Shown: positions 49,334-60,586 of the stretch, piece after piece
Layout: each line of letters starts with the position of its first letter
How positions within the stretch are numbered: position 1 is the stretch's first letter
NCBI GenBank assembly: GCA_020850755.1
Contig: JADZEB010000032.1
Location: 1 to 64,000, forward strand
Direction: 5' to 3'
Length of the DNA: 64,000 nucleotides
Source: Alphaproteobacteria bacterium
GTDB taxonomy: Bacteria; Pseudomonadota; Alphaproteobacteria; Acetobacterales; Acetobacteraceae
The notes under the pieces: generated by a model
Told to the model about the DNA's origin: nothing
What the model saw: only the letters and a program-made list of their open reading frames with translations
Database searches by the model: none
Program-made: the position numbers and the translations under genes

Positions 49334-51379
49334 ATGAGCGATACCACCGCCCCCTCCACCCCGATGATCGCGTTGCGCACCAACGCCGAGGTCTGGCGGG
49401 CCTTCCTTGCCGATTCACCCATGAAGCGCGCGGCCAGCGTCGTCGCCGTGATCATGGCGCTCTATCACCTCTGGACCGGCTATGACTGGCTTGCCCTCTA
49501 TGACGAGAGCCTGACCGGCATCAGCGGCCAGCCGATCCCGGAATTCCACTACCCGATGCACCTGATGCTCGCCTTCGCCGTGCTTTTCCTCGGCAGCGAG
49601 CCGAGCCGCGGCAGCCCGGCGGCGCGCGCACGGGCGGCGGCGTGGAACCTGCTCCTGCTCGGTGTGACGGTCGCCGCGTGCGGCTATCTGGTCCTCAACA
49701 CCGAGTACATCCAGAGCAGGCTGGCCTATATCGAGCCGCTGCTGACGCACGAATATGTACTCAGCCTGGCGCTTCTGCTCGTGGTGTTCGAGGCGGCGCG
49801 GCGTGTGGTCGGCATGCCGATGACCATCATCACTGTGCTGTTCATCATCTACGCCATCATCGGCGGCTGGCTGCCCCCGCCCTTCTGGCATCGCGGCTTC
49901 GCGCTCGAACGCATCCTCGACTGGATGTATTTCACCAACGAGGCGATGTGGAGCACGCCGGTGGCCGTGACGGCCGGCTACATCTACCTCTATGTGCTGT
50001 TCGGCTCGCTTCTGGCCGTGTCGGGTGCGGGCGATCTGTTCGCCGACCTCGCGCACGCGCTCACGGGCCGCTACACAGGCGGGCCTGCCAAGACAGCGAT
50101 CGTCGGCAGCTACTTCATGGGCATGCTATCGGGCTCGGCCGCCGCGAATGTGGTGACCACCGGCACCTTCACCATCCCGACGATGAAGTCTGCCGGCTAC
50201 CCGGCCGAATATGCCGGCGGGGTCGAGGCGGTGGCCTCCTCGGGCGGGCAGCTTACGCCGCCCGTGATGGGGGCGGCGGCCTTCGTGATGGCCGAGTTCA
50301 CCGGCGTATCCTATGGCCAGATCATCATCATCGCCGCCATCCCGGCGCTGCTCTACTATTTCGCGCTGTTCTGCAGCGTCGATTTCGAGGCGCGCCTGCT
50401 TGGCCTCAAGCCCGATCTGAGCGCGCCGGCGAAGCGTGTCAGCGCCATCCTGCGCAAGCGCGGCTATCTGATCGGGCCGGTCGCGGTGCTGATCTATTTC
50501 CTGGTCGAGGGCTACACGCCCGCCACCGGGGCAAGCTGGACCATCCTGTTCCTGATCCTGATGCTGGCGATCGCCGACCCCGAGAATCGCGGCCGCATCC
50601 CGGCAGTGCTGTGGGAAGCGGCGCAGGATGCCGCCTATTCGGTGGCGCCGATCACGGTCGCCTGCGCGCTCGGCGGCATGATCGCCGGCGTCTTCGCCAT
50701 GACCGGCCTTGGCGTGCGGCTGTCCAGCATCATCGTCGATGCGTCGATGGGCAGCCTGTTCCTGCTGCTCGTGCTGACCATGCTGTTCGCGGTCTTCCTG
50801 GGCATGGGCATGCCCACCACCGGCACCTACATCGTGCTGTCGGTGCTGCTGGCCCCGGCGATGGAGGAGCTGAAGGTAAGCACCATCGCCGCGCACATGT
50901 TCATCTTCTGGGGCGCCTGCAAGAGTTCGATAACGCCGCCCGTGGCGCTGGCGTCGTTCGCGGCGGCGGCGGTGGCGGGAACGGACCCGTGGAAGACCTC
51001 GATCACGGCCTTCCGTCTGGGCCTGTCGGTGTTCCTGATCCCGTTCATGTTCGCCTACCAGCCCGAGCTATTGGCCCAGGGTGCGCTGCTCGACACGATC
51101 TGGCGCGTTGCCATGGCATGCCTCGGCATCGCCGCACTGTCCACGGCCACGTCAAGCTGGTGCTTCGCGCCGATCACGGGCTGGATGCGGCTTGCGGCGG
51201 TGCCGATCTCGGGCCTGTTCATCGCACCGGCCTTCTGGTCCGACATCGCCGCCCTGGTGCTGGCAACAATCGCCGGCGGCTATTGCTGGGTGCGGGCAAG
51301 GGAGATGCGCCGCACCAACGATCCGCGCCTGACGGTCACGCGCGAGCAGCGGCTGGCCAACAAGGGCTGGCTGGGCTGA
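49334..51379 (+). CDS. TRAP transporter fused permease (4TM+12TM), intact
   Basis: A 681-aa fused DctQ-M permease. Small-domain helices come first (HLMLAFAVLFLGSEPSRGSP, WNLLLLGVTVAACGYLVLNT). Large-domain signatures follow: SGSAAANVVTTGTFTIPTMK, SSGGQLTPPVMGAAAFVMAE, GMGMPTTGTYIVLSVLLAPA and WGACKSSITPPVALASFAAA. Length is as expected for fused TAXI-linked permeases and the frame is unbroken, unlike the paralogue at 41701. It works with the TAXI protein upstream using an ion gradient. Confidence 0.93.
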   Translation: MSDTTAPSTPMIALRTNAEVWRAFLADSPMKRAASVVAVIMALYHLWTGYDWLALYDESLTGISGQPIPEFHYPMHLMLAFAVLFLGSEPSRGSPAARARAAAWNLLLLGVTVAACGYLVLNTEYIQSRLAYIEPLLTHEYVLSLALLLVVFEAARRVVGMPMTIITVLFIIYAIIGGWLPPPFWHRGFALERILDWMYFTNEAMWSTPVAVTAGYIYLYVLFGSLLAVSGAGDLFADLAHALTGRYTGGPAKTAIVGSYFMGMLSGSAAANVVTTGTFTIPTMKSAGYPAEYAGGVEAVASSGGQLTPPVMGAAAFVMAEFTGVSYGQIIIIAAIPALLYYFALFCSVDFEARLLGLKPDLSAPAKRVSAILRKRGYLIGPVAVLIYFLVEGYTPATGASWTILFLILMLAIADPENRGRIPAVLWEAAQDAAYSVAPITVACALGGMIAGVFAMTGLGVRLSSIIVDASMGSLFLLLVLTMLFAVFLGMGMPTTGTYIVLSVLLAPAMEELKVSTIAAHMFIFWGACKSSITPPVALASFAAAAVAGTDPWKTSITAFRLGLSVFLIPFMFAYQPELLAQGALLDTIWRVAMACLGIAALSTATSSWCFAPITGWMRLAAVPISGLFIAPAFWSDIAALVLATIAGGYCWVRAREMRRTNDPRLTVTREQRLANKGWLG

Positions 51380-51422
51380 GGGCGCCGCGCAGGGTCGCGC
51401 CGCGCCGCTCGGAAGGCGAGGA

Positions 51423-51498
51423 TGGTGCTGCCGCGGGGAATTGAACCCCGGACCTCACCCTTACCAAGGGTGTGCTCTACCAACTGAGCTACGGCAGC
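51423..51498 (-). tRNA. tRNA-Thr (anticodon GGT)
   Basis: A 76-nt tRNA on the minus strand: acceptor GCTGCCG pairs with CGGCAGC, D-arm TAGCTCAGTTGGTAGAGC, anticodon loop TTGGTAA (GGT), T-arm CCGGGGTTCAATTCCCCG, CCA encoded. No duplicated end was seen nearby, so this copy shows no sign of integration. Confidence 0.96.
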
Positions 51499-51621
51499 GC
51501 CCGATCCATTCTCCGGCGCGGGCGATGCCCAGCGCCGAGGCGAGCGTCAATGCCACACTGCGCACGCCCACGCAAGAGCGCCGCCACGGTCCCGGGCCAA
51601 TCGCCAGTCACCCCCGCCGGG

Positions 51622-52803
51622 CTAGCCCGCGATGGCCGGTGCCGGTCGCGGGCTTCGGCGCTCGGCACGCCTGTCCTTCCAGGCCGCGAATGCGATCAGG
51701 ATGCCGATCCCGGCCGCGATCGCGCACAGATCGACCAGCAGCACCGGCAGCGGCACCACGCGCATCGCCACGCTGGCGAGGTAGGACAGGAACACACCGA
51801 CACAGAAGACCTGCAGGCTGAACCGCCCGCAGCGGGCGAGCGCCACGCCCGCGCGGCTGTGCCAGAGCCCCATCTCGCGCGGCACGAACCGCCCGACCAG
51901 CACGACCAGCGCCAGTGCATGCAGCACCCGGAAGGGCGAGAGCGTGTCTTTGGCCATCACCGCGGCGCCATCCGCCAGGAGTGCCGGCCCCACCCCGACC
52001 AGGTCGTGGGCCGCCCAGTCGGCGCGCACGATGAAGGCCGCGCCGACATAGAGACCCGCCAGCCGGACCAGCCAGGGGGCGCCGCCCAACGGCACCCGTC
52101 CATAGAGCGTCTCGCGGCCGAGATAGGCACCGCCCAGGAACAGGATCTGCCAGGCGAAGGGGTCGAAGGCGATGCCGAAATCGGCCGGGATCGAGGGAAC
52201 GATTCCGCCCCAGACCTGCACCACCAGATACAGGAACACGCTCGGCACGAGAGCCCAGGCCCCGACCCGCGCCAGCAGCCACATGAAGGGCGGCACCATC
52301 AGCATGCACCAGACGAATACCGGCAGGATGCCGGTCTGCGAGGGCTGGTAGAGCATCGTCACCGCCCCGAGCGCCGCCGCCGGCGGCGCGTCGAGCAGGA
52401 AGCCGAGCCCCATCAGCCGCGCCTCGTCCAGCCGCGGGAACAGCTCGCACACTGCAAGAATCACAACGGCGTAGAGCACGAACAGCGCAAGCTGGGTGCG
52501 GTACAGATTCGCCGTCCGTCCGAGCATGTCGAGCCATGCGGCGCCATAGCCCCCGCGCGCCCATTTCAGGGCGAATACCGAGCCCAGCGTATAGCCCGAC
52601 AGGAGCACGAACTGCTCCGACGAGTCGGAGAAGCCCCATGCACCATGGATCCACCAATTTGCAATAGAACCAGGCACATGGGCGACAAAGATGAAAATCT
52701 GCATCAGCCCACGCATGACATCGAGGCGCAGGTCGCGTGGCGGCCGGGGCGGCGGCGCGGGCCGCGACGGGGCTGGGTGGATCGAAGCGGAACCTTCGGC
52801 CAT
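51622..52803 (-). CDS. OpgC-domain membrane protein
   Basis: A 393-aa inner-membrane protein with ~10 helices. The N-terminal LRLDVMRGLMQIFIFVAHVP and SSEQFVLLSGYTLGSVFALK are typical of the OpgC/acyltransferase-3-like family that modifies osmoregulated periplasmic glucans by succinylation. The C-terminus is basic (DRRAERRSPRPAPAIAG). ATG 52803 is used; the Shine-Dalgarno is weak. It is monocistronic and lies between tRNA-Thr and a small unknown gene. The precise acyl donor and target are not evident. Confidence 0.82.
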   Translation of the reverse strand: MAEGSASIHPAPSRPAPPPRPPRDLRLDVMRGLMQIFIFVAHVPGSIANWWIHGAWGFSDSSEQFVLLSGYTLGSVFALKWARGGYGAAWLDMLGRTANLYRTQLALFVLYAVVILAVCELFPRLDEARLMGLGFLLDAPPAAALGAVTMLYQPSQTGILPVFVWCMLMVPPFMWLLARVGAWALVPSVFLYLVVQVWGGIVPSIPADFGIAFDPFAWQILFLGGAYLGRETLYGRVPLGGAPWLVRLAGLYVGAAFIVRADWAAHDLVGVGPALLADGAAVMAKDTLSPFRVLHALALVVLVGRFVPREMGLWHSRAGVALARCGRFSLQVFCVGVFLSYLASVAMRVVPLPVLLVDLCAIAAGIGILIAFAAWKDRRAERRSPRPAPAIAG

Positions 52804-53017
52804 CGGCGGCAATCCTGGCAGCAATCCTGGTGACCAGCCGCCCGGTTGGCACGGGCGGGCTGCGACCGGGGCGGACCCTAGCCTGTGGCGGGGCGATGGT
52901 GGGATCACGATGGCTTGAGGCGCAGGGATGGCCGATCGCCTCCGCCCCTCAGGCGTTCCGACCCGGGACGACGCGGGACCATCTTGGCCCTTGACCCGCC
53001 GCCCCCCGCCGAGACAG

Positions 53018-53275
53018 ATGAGAGGGATGTCCGGGCCCGACGATCCTCCTGCCAGCCGACGCTTTCCGCGGCCGGCCGAGCAACCCCGCCTCACCCCCAA
53101 GGCCGAGGCCGAGGCGGCCGAGCGCTTCGCACGCGCTGCCGCCGCGCTGCGCGAGAACCTGAAGCGGCGCAAGGCCCAGGCCCGCCACCGGGCGGGCCAG
53201 GACCCGGCAGGCTCGGGCGAGGAACCGGGGCGCGGCGGAACCCCGCCAGGGGCGGCGGGGTCGGGCCGAACCTGA
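53018..53275 (+). CDS. Small basic protein upstream of dcd-murA, hypothetical
   Basis: An 85-aa, highly charged protein. Its core RLTPKAEAEAAERFARAAAA followed by LRENLKRRKAQARHR is a predicted helix of a type found in short proteins encoded near murA in related bacteria. ATG 53018 or ATG 53027 may be the start; neither has a strong Shine-Dalgarno. Function unknown. Confidence 0.55.
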   Translation: MRGMSGPDDPPASRRFPRPAEQPRLTPKAEAEAAERFARAAAALRENLKRRKAQARHRAGQDPAGSGEEPGRGGTPPGAAGSGRT

Positions 53276-53594
53276 TCCGCCGCATGGGGCAGGACGAGCG
53301 CTCCTCGGCCGGCCTGTGCTCCCTCTACCGGACTGAGGCACCGGGGCCGCAGCGCCGGGGCCGCAGCGCCGGGGCCGGTCAGACTGAACCGACCAGCCCG
53401 GCCCACCGGCTGGCGGGGCGGAATGCCCGGCGCAGCCGGTCGCGTCCATGCGCCCTGTGCCGCACCATGGAAGGCGCCTGCGCCCAACCGGTTGGCGCGG
53501 CGCGGCCGGGTCGGCTACAACGCCCTGCAAGCACCGGCGGGCGCTTGCCACGGCAAGGCCCTGGGGTGTACGCGCGCCGCAAGGAACCTCGCCT
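53276..53594. other. Intergenic stretch before dcd, with a short 14-bp repeat
   Basis: 319 bp without a supported gene. CCGGGGCCGCAGCG occurs twice in tandem (53341-53354, 53355-53368) followed by a partial third copy. An AAGGA Shine-Dalgarno for dcd lies at 53581. No riboswitch or terminator could be made out. Confidence 0.45.
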
Positions 53595-54149
53595 ATGCCG
53601 ATCATGCCCGATAGCTGGATCCGCCGCATGGCCAAGGAGAAGGGCATGATCGAACCCTTCACCGAGGGCCAGGTGCGCGAGGGCGTGATCTCCTACGGCC
53701 TGTCCTCCTACGGCTATGACGCGCGGGTCGGACCCGACTTCAAGATCTTCACCAATGTCGATTCCGCCGTGGTGGACCCGAAGCGCTTCGACGCCAACTC
53801 CTTCGTCGATCGGCGCACCGACATCTGCGTGATCCCGCCCAACAGCTTCGCCCTGGCGCACACGGTCGAGTATTTCCGCATCCCGCGCGACGTGCTGGTG
53901 ATCTGCCTCGGGAAAAGCACCTATGCCCGCTGCGGCATCATCGTCAACGTGACGCCGCTCGAGCCGGAATGGGAAGGCCAGGTCACGATCGAGATCAGTA
54001 ACACCACGCCCTTGCCCGCGCGCATCTACGCCAACGAGGGCATCTGCCAGTTCCTGTTCCTCAAGGGCGACGCGCCGCCCGAGACCAGCTACGCCGACCG
54101 CAAGGGCAAGTATATGGGCCAGCGCGGCGTGTCGCTGCCGCGCCTCTAG
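53595..54149 (+). CDS. dcd: dCTP deaminase
   Basis: A 184-aa trimeric deaminase converting dCTP to dUTP for thymidylate synthesis. Signatures are [40 protein letters not shown] and [20 protein letters not shown] (catalytic Glu region). [15 protein letters not shown] and the C-terminal [15 protein letters not shown] lid are also present. ATG 53595 follows AAGGA. Length equals the family norm. Confidence 0.95.
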   Translation: MPIMPDSWIRRMAKEKGMIEPFTEGQVREGVISYGLSSYGYDARVGPDFKIFTNVDSAVVDPKRFDANSFVDRRTDICVIPPNSFALAHTVEYFRIPRDVLVICLGKSTYARCGIIVNVTPLEPEWEGQVTIEISNTTPLPARIYANEGICQFLFLKGDAPPETSYADRKGKYMGQRGVSLPRL

Positions 54150-54191
54150 CGGCCGGCCGGCCGCGCCCGCCCGACCAGGAGAGCCAGTTCC

Positions 54192-55454
<1,263 letters not shown>

Positions 55455-55542
55455 AGGAACTGCGCCACGCTTGGCGTTGCCCCCGTCGCGGTGCTAGAAG
55501 GCCCCGCAGCACTGCCCGCAGCAAGCCAAGCGGACCATTTCG

Positions 55543-56259
55543 ATGAACGCCGATATCGCCCCGGCCGCGCCCGCCCCGGCGGCAGCGCAACCGGACCTGA
55601 AGCTGGTTCTCGCCGTGCCCAAGGGCCGCATCCTGAAGGAGCTCGGCCCCCTGCTCGCGGCCGCGGGCGTGGCCGCCGACCCCGGCATCTTCAACGAGGA
55701 CGACAGGCGCCTGCGCTTCCCGACCAGCGACCCCGCCCTCGATCTCGTGCGCGTGCGCAGCTTCGATGTCGCGACCTTCGTCGCTTTCGGCGCGGCGCAT
55801 CTCGGCGTCTGCGGCGGCGATGTGCTGATGGAGTTCGACTACGACACGCTCTATGCGCCGCTCGATCTCGGCATCGGGCGCTGCCGGCTGTCGGTGGCCG
55901 AGCCCCGATCCGCCGCCGGCCAGGACGATCCCGCGCGCTGGAGCTTCGTGCGCGTGGCGAGCAAGTATCCGCGCCTGACGCGCAAGCATTTCGCCGCGCG
56001 CGGCGTGCAGGCCGAGATCGTGCACCTGAACGGCGCGATGGAACTGGCGCCCTCGCTCGGGCTCTGCCGGCTGATTGTCGATCTGGTGCAGACCGGCGGC
56101 ACGCTGCGCGCCAACGGGCTGGTCGAGATCGAGCAGATCGCCGAGGTGACCTCGCGGCTGATCGTCAACCGCGCCGCACTCAAGACCGCGCCGGAGGCGG
56201 TGGGTGGCTGGATCGAGCGCTTCCGCGCCGCCATGGCCGCGGCGGGGCAGCGGCCATGA
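55543..56259 (+). CDS. hisG: ATP phosphoribosyltransferase, short form
   Basis: A 238-aa catalytic subunit of the first histidine-synthesis enzyme. It has LAVPKGRILKELGPLLAAAG, HLGVCGGDVLMEFDYDTLYA, RVASKYPRLTRKHFAARGVQ and the PRPP loop region LIVDLVQTGGTLRANGLVEI. It lacks the C-terminal regulatory domain, so it should need HisZ, which is not in this window. Its TGA overlaps the hisD ATG. Confidence 0.95.
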   Translation: MNADIAPAAPAPAAAQPDLKLVLAVPKGRILKELGPLLAAAGVAADPGIFNEDDRRLRFPTSDPALDLVRVRSFDVATFVAFGAAHLGVCGGDVLMEFDYDTLYAPLDLGIGRCRLSVAEPRSAAGQDDPARWSFVRVASKYPRLTRKHFAARGVQAEIVHLNGAMELAPSLGLCRLIVDLVQTGGTLRANGLVEIEQIAEVTSRLIVNRAALKTAPEAVGGWIERFRAAMAAAGQRP

Positions 56260-57599
56260 ACGAGGGCGTGCCCATGCCGGCAGGTGCGACCGCCGGGCCG
56301 ATGCGCCTCGATACGCGCCTGCCCTGCTTCGCCGCCGCCTTCGCCCGCCTGGTGGAAAGCGCGCGCGAGACGCTCGCCGATGTCGATGCCGCCGTGGCCG
56401 CGATCATCGCCGCCGTGCGCGCCGAGGGCGACGCGGCACTCGCCCGCTATACCGAGCGCTTCGACCGCCTGGCGCTCGCGCCCGGCGCGTTCCGCTTCAC
56501 CGAGGCCGAGATCGTGGCCGCGACCGCCGCCGTGCCGGCGGCAACGCTCGATGCGCTCAGCCTCGCCGCCGCGCGGATCGAGGATTTCCACCGCCGCCAG
56601 TTGCCCACCGACCTTGCCCATACCGATGCGCAGGGCAACCGCATGGGGCTGCGCTGGGGGCCGCTCGATGCGGTCGGGCTCTACGTGCCGGGGGGCAAGG
56701 CGGCCTACCCTTCCTCGGTGCTGATGAACGCTCTGCCCGCGCGCGTGGCCGGCGTGCCGCGCATCGCCATCACCGTGCCGACGCCCGACGGGGTCGTGAA
56801 CCCGCTCGTGCTCGCCGCCGCGCGGCTGGCAGGCGTCTCCGAGGTCTACCGCATCGGTGGCGCGCAGGCCGTGGCCGCGCTTGCCTGGGGCACGGCCAGC
56901 ATCGCCCCGGTGGACAAGATCGTGGGCCCCGGCAACGCCTATGTCGCCGCCGCCAAGCGCCAGGTCTATGGCCGCGTCGGCATCGACAGCATCGCCGGCC
57001 CTTCGGAAGTGGTGGTGATCGCGGATGCCGCCAACGATCCGCGCTGGATCGCCGCCGACCTTCTCGCGCAGGCCGAGCATGACGAGGCGGCGCAGGCGAT
57101 CCTGATCACCGACGATGCCGCCTTCGCCCAGGCCGCCGCCACGGCGGTGGAGGCCGAACTCGCGCTGATGCCGCGCGCCGCGATCTCGCGGGCAAGCTGG
57201 CAGCGCCACGGGGCGATCATCCTCGCCCGCGACCTCGCCGAGGCGGCCGAACTGGCCAACGCGCTTGCGCCCGAGCATCTCGAACTCGCGGTTGCCGCGC
57301 CCGAGACGCTGTTCGCGCGCATCCGCCATGCCGGCGCCGTCTTCCTCGGCCGCAACACGCCCGAGGCGGTCGGCGATTATGTCGGCGGGCCGAACCATGT
57401 GCTGCCCACCAGCCGCAGCGCGCGCTATGCCTCGGGCCTGTCGGTGTTCGATTTCCTCAAGCGCACGAGCTGGCTCGATTGCAGCCCGGCCGGCCTTGCC
57501 GCGATCGGCCCCGCCGCCGTGACGCTGGCCGAGGCCGAGGGACTGCCCGGCCATGCCCGCTCCGTGGCGCTCCGGCTCGGCAACCGCCCGCCCGGCTGA
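56256..57599 (+). CDS. hisD: Histidinol dehydrogenase
   Basis: A 447-aa zinc enzyme for the last two oxidation steps of histidine synthesis (histidinol to histidine, NAD). Signatures: GLYVPGGKAAYPSSVLMNAL, IGGAQAVAALAWGTASIAPV, KIVGPGNAYVAAAKRQVYG, IDSIAGPSEVVVIADAANDP, LLAQAEHDEAAQAILI and GPNHVLPTSRSARYASGLSV. ATG 56256 overlaps the hisG stop (ATGA); the first ~15 residues are extra relative to most homologues. It is co-transcribed with murA-hisG. Confidence 0.96.
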   Translation: MNEGVPMPAGATAGPMRLDTRLPCFAAAFARLVESARETLADVDAAVAAIIAAVRAEGDAALARYTERFDRLALAPGAFRFTEAEIVAATAAVPAATLDALSLAAARIEDFHRRQLPTDLAHTDAQGNRMGLRWGPLDAVGLYVPGGKAAYPSSVLMNALPARVAGVPRIAITVPTPDGVVNPLVLAAARLAGVSEVYRIGGAQAVAALAWGTASIAPVDKIVGPGNAYVAAAKRQVYGRVGIDSIAGPSEVVVIADAANDPRWIAADLLAQAEHDEAAQAILITDDAAFAQAAATAVEAELALMPRAAISRASWQRHGAIILARDLAEAAELANALAPEHLELAVAAPETLFARIRHAGAVFLGRNTPEAVGDYVGGPNHVLPTSRSARYASGLSVFDFLKRTSWLDCSPAGLAAIGPAAVTLAEAEGLPGHARSVALRLGNRPPG

Positions 57600-57725
57600 G
57601 CCGATGGGCCGCTTGACCCGGGCGGCCGGGGCCGTCATGGTGCCGGCCGAGCGAGCCGGTCGCGTCGCACCCGGAACGACATCTTGCCGTTCCCGCCCGT
57701 CCCGCCCACCCAAGCACGAGGACCC

Positions 57726-57944
57726 ATGCCGAAAGAGGACATGATCGAGTTTTCCGGAACGGTGGTCGAGCTTCTGCCGAACGCCATGTTCCGCGTGAAG
57801 CTGGACAACGACCACGTCATCCTTGCCCACACCTCGGGCAAGATGCGCAAGAACCGCATCCGCGTACTGGCCGGCGACCGGGTGAACGTGGAAATGACGC
57901 CCTACGATCTGACCAAGGGGCGCATCACCTTCCGCTTCAAGTAG
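57726..57944 (+). CDS. infA: Translation initiation factor IF-1
   Basis: A 72-aa S1-fold protein: [40 protein letters not shown] and [15 protein letters not shown]. Essential for 30S initiation. The Shine-Dalgarno is weak (CGAGGACCC). It is followed 13 bp later by maf, a common order. Confidence 0.97.
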   Translation: MPKEDMIEFSGTVVELLPNAMFRVKLDNDHVILAHTSGKMRKNRIRVLAGDRVNVEMTPYDLTKGRITFRFK

Positions 57945-57957
57945 CGCGTCGCCAGAC

Positions 57958-58608
57958 GTGACCGACCGGGCCCGAACCGCCCGCCCCGCTTCGCCCCCCG
58001 ACGCCCCCGCGCCGCGCCCCTCGGGCCGGCAAGCGTCCCTGCTGGTGCTCGCCTCGGCCAGCCCGCGCCGACGCGATCTCCTTGCCCAGATCGGCATCAT
58101 CCCCGACCGCATCGAGCCGGCCGACGTCAACGAGACGCCGCGCCGGGGCGAGGCGCCGCGCGCCCTGGCCCTGCGGCTTGCCGCCGAGAAGGCCGCCGCC
58201 GCCCGGGCACGGCAGCCGGATGCCTTCGTGCTCGCCGCCGACACCGTTGTGGCCCTCGGCCGTCGCATCCTGCCCAAGGCCGAAACCGAGACCGATGCCC
58301 GCGCCTGCCTGCACGCCCTGTCCGGACGGCGCCATCGCGTGCTTGGGGGCGTGTGCGTGCTCGCCCCCGGCGGGGCGCGCGCGATGCGGCTGGTCACCAC
58401 CATCGTCACCTTCAAGCGCCTGACCGAGGCCGAGATCGCGGCCTACATCGCCTGCGGCGAGTGGCACGGCAAGGCCGGCGGCTATGCCATCCAGGGCCGC
58501 GCCGCGGCCTTCGTGCGCTTCCTGGAAGGTTCCTATCCGAACGTCGTCGGCCTGCCGCTCTGCGAGACGCTCGGGCTGTTGCAGGGCCTGGGCTGGCAAC
58601 CGGCATGA
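57958..58608 (+). CDS. maf: Maf-family nucleotide pyrophosphatase
   Basis: A 216-aa Maf/YhdE-type house-cleaning pyrophosphatase acting on dTTP/UTP or modified nucleotides. [20 protein letters not shown] is the substrate loop; [20 protein letters not shown] holds the catalytic Asp, and [38 protein letters not shown] complete the family set. It starts at GTG 57958 with a Pro-rich extension of ~25 residues. Its stop overlaps the start of the ribonuclease gene. Confidence 0.94.
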   Translation: MTDRARTARPASPPDAPAPRPSGRQASLLVLASASPRRRDLLAQIGIIPDRIEPADVNETPRRGEAPRALALRLAAEKAAAARARQPDAFVLAADTVVALGRRILPKAETETDARACLHALSGRRHRVLGGVCVLAPGGARAMRLVTTIVTFKRLTEAEIAAYIACGEWHGKAGGYAIQGRAAAFVRFLEGSYPNVVGLPLCETLGLLQGLGWQPA

Positions 58609-59969
58609 GCGGCGCGCCCGCGCTGCTGGTCGAGGCAAGCCCGGGCGAGCGGCGCATCGCGCTGGCGCAGGATGAGGCGCTGCTGGGCTACTCGGTCGAG
58701 CGCGCCGGGCGTGGCGATGGCGTCGGCGCGATCCATCTCGGGCGCGTGCTGCGGGCGATGCCGGCGCTGGCGGGCGCCTTCGTGGCGATCGGCGGCGGGG
58801 CCGAGGGCTTCCTGCCCTTCACCGAGATCGGGCCTGGTGGCAAGCGCGCCCCGGCCGAGGGCAGCGCGCCGCGCCCTGCCGTCGGCGAGGGCGAGATCCT
58901 GCCCGTGCAGATCATCCGCGCGCCGCAGGCGGGCAAAGGGCCGCGCCTGTCGGGCCGCCTGCGGCTGGAAAGCCGGCGCTGGCGGCTCGATCCGCTCGGC
59001 ACCGCCGCGCCCTTGCTCGGCGAACCCGCGCCACCCGGGTCGGCCGCCGAGGACCGCACCGAGCAGGACTGGCTCGCCACCGAGGCGGCCGCCTTGCGCG
59101 AGACGCTGGCCATCGCGCGCAATGCCGGCAAGGCGCCCTGCCTGCTGCGCGCCGCGCCCGAGGCAGCGCTGCGCTGGCTGCGCGACGCGCCGGCCGGCAT
59201 CGGCGCGATCCGCACCAATGATGCGCCGCTGCATGGGCGCATGATCGCCTTCGCCCGCGGCGCGGCACCGGCGCTGGCCGGGCTGATCGCCATGCATCGC
59301 GGCCCTGCCCCGCTGATCGACGCTGCCCTTGCCGATGCCGAGGCGGCACTGGCCCAGCCCGAGGTGGCGCTGCCCGGCGGCGGAAGCCTGCGCATTCTGC
59401 CGGCCCCCGCCCTGACCAGTATCGACATCGACACCGGCGGCGCCGCCGGGACCCGCCAGCGCGAGCCCACCGCCCACGCGTCCTTCAATATCGCGGCGGC
59501 CGGGACCGTGGCGCAGCATATCCTGCTACGCAACCTGTCCGGCCTGGTCCTGGTCGATTTCGTCTCGCTGACGCGGCCCGAAGCGCGCGCGGCGGTGCTG
59601 ACGGCGCTGCGCCAGGGCCTCACCGCCGACCCGCTCGGCGCCGAGGTGCTGGGCTGGACGCGCGGGGGCATGGTCGAGGTGCGGCGACGGCGCGTGCATG
59701 CGCCGCTGCACGAGCTTCTGGGCGGCCCATGGGCAGTATGGCAGCCCTCGGACGAGACGCTGGCGCTGGCCGCGCTCCGCCAGGCCTGGCGCGAGGCGAT
59801 GGCAGCGCCCGCGCTCAGCCCGCGCCTGCGCGTTGCCCCGGCGGTCGCCGCCGCGATCGGGCGCGAGGCCTTGGCGCTGGCGGATTTCGCGACCACTACC
59901 GGCAGGGCGCTGGAGGTGGTGGCTGACCCGGCCCTTGCACCCGGCGCGGTGCTTGTGGAACAAACCTGA
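58605..59969 (+). CDS. Ribonuclease E/G family protein, short form
   Basis: A 454-aa RNase G-like protein. An S1-like region ([32 protein letters not shown]) is followed by a degenerate RNase H-like part and the catalytic segment [16 protein letters not shown] with [20 protein letters not shown]. Asp274 and Asp318 match the two catalytic Asp of RNase E, but the residue two after the first Asp is Asp276 rather than the usual Asn. The CxxC zinc-link of RNase E is absent. It overlaps maf and is followed by the zinc protein YacG. Activity is likely but not assured. Confidence 0.88.
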   Translation: MSGAPALLVEASPGERRIALAQDEALLGYSVERAGRGDGVGAIHLGRVLRAMPALAGAFVAIGGGAEGFLPFTEIGPGGKRAPAEGSAPRPAVGEGEILPVQIIRAPQAGKGPRLSGRLRLESRRWRLDPLGTAAPLLGEPAPPGSAAEDRTEQDWLATEAAALRETLAIARNAGKAPCLLRAAPEAALRWLRDAPAGIGAIRTNDAPLHGRMIAFARGAAPALAGLIAMHRGPAPLIDAALADAEAALAQPEVALPGGGSLRILPAPALTSIDIDTGGAAGTRQREPTAHASFNIAAAGTVAQHILLRNLSGLVLVDFVSLTRPEARAAVLTALRQGLTADPLGAEVLGWTRGGMVEVRRRRVHAPLHELLGGPWAVWQPSDETLALAALRQAWREAMAAPALSPRLRVAPAVAAAIGREALALADFATTTGRALEVVADPALAPGAVLVEQT

Positions 59970-59970
59970 C

Positions 59971-60243
59971 ATGTCCCCCGCTGCCGACGAGTCCGAAGAC
60001 CCGCCCGGCGACGCGCCACCCGAACCGGTGCCGCTGCCGCCCCGGCGCGCCCGCGCACGCGCCGCTGCCTGCCCGGTCTGTGGCAAGCCACTCGCCGCCG
60101 CTGCCCCGACCCGCCCCTTCTGCTCCCGCCGCTGCGCCGATCTCGACCTGCACCGCTGGCTTTCCGGCGGCTACCGGGTCGAGACCGAGGAGGCGCCGGA
60201 GGGCGAGGCCACCGATCCGGGTCCGTCGTCCCGCTCGCGCTGA
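59971..60243 (+). CDS. yacG: DNA gyrase inhibitor YacG (zinc-binding)
   Basis: A 90-aa protein with the YacG zinc ribbon AACPVCGKPLAAAAPTRPFC followed by SRRCADLDLHRWLSGGYRV (Cys-x2-Cys and Cys-x3-Cys). YacG binds GyrB and blocks gyrase in other bacteria. The N-terminal 33 residues are an acidic/Pro extension. It starts 1 bp after the ribonuclease stop, in the same operon. Confidence 0.9.
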   Translation: MSPAADESEDPPGDAPPEPVPLPPRRARARAAACPVCGKPLAAAAPTRPFCSRRCADLDLHRWLSGGYRVETEEAPEGEATDPGPSSRSR

Positions 60244-60346
60244 CGCGCGCCACGCGGCGCCGGGCAGGAGCCAGCCGGGCAATCCATCACGGACGGATGG
60301 ACAGGGCGCGACGATTGCGCTATCACCCCCGCCTCTGCCGCTCGGT

Positions 60347-60422
60347 GCCCAGGTAGCTCAGTTGGTAGAGCATGCGACTGAAAATCGCAGTGTCGCTGGT
60401 TCGATTCCGGCCCTGGGCACCA
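60347..60422 (+). tRNA. tRNA-Phe (anticodon GAA)
   Basis: A 76-nt tRNA: acceptor GCCCAGG pairs with CCTGGGC, D-arm TAGCTCAGTTGGTAGAGC, anticodon loop CTGAAAA (GAA), T-arm GCTGGTTCGATTCCGGC, CCA encoded at 60420-60422. It directly follows yacG, an arrangement common in alphaproteobacteria. No att duplication was seen. Confidence 0.97.
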
Positions 60423-60586
60423 TTCTCCCCATGATCATGCAGGCATGTGGCCGCCAGGCGGCCTGAGGGCGCGCCCGCTGGCGCGCCCGTGCGCATCTCT
60501 TTGCCCTCGCCCTCGCCTTCGGCCACGGTCCCTGTGTAGGGTCGGGCGCAGCCCTGCGCGCAACCCGCCAGCCGAGACCGCCGCCC

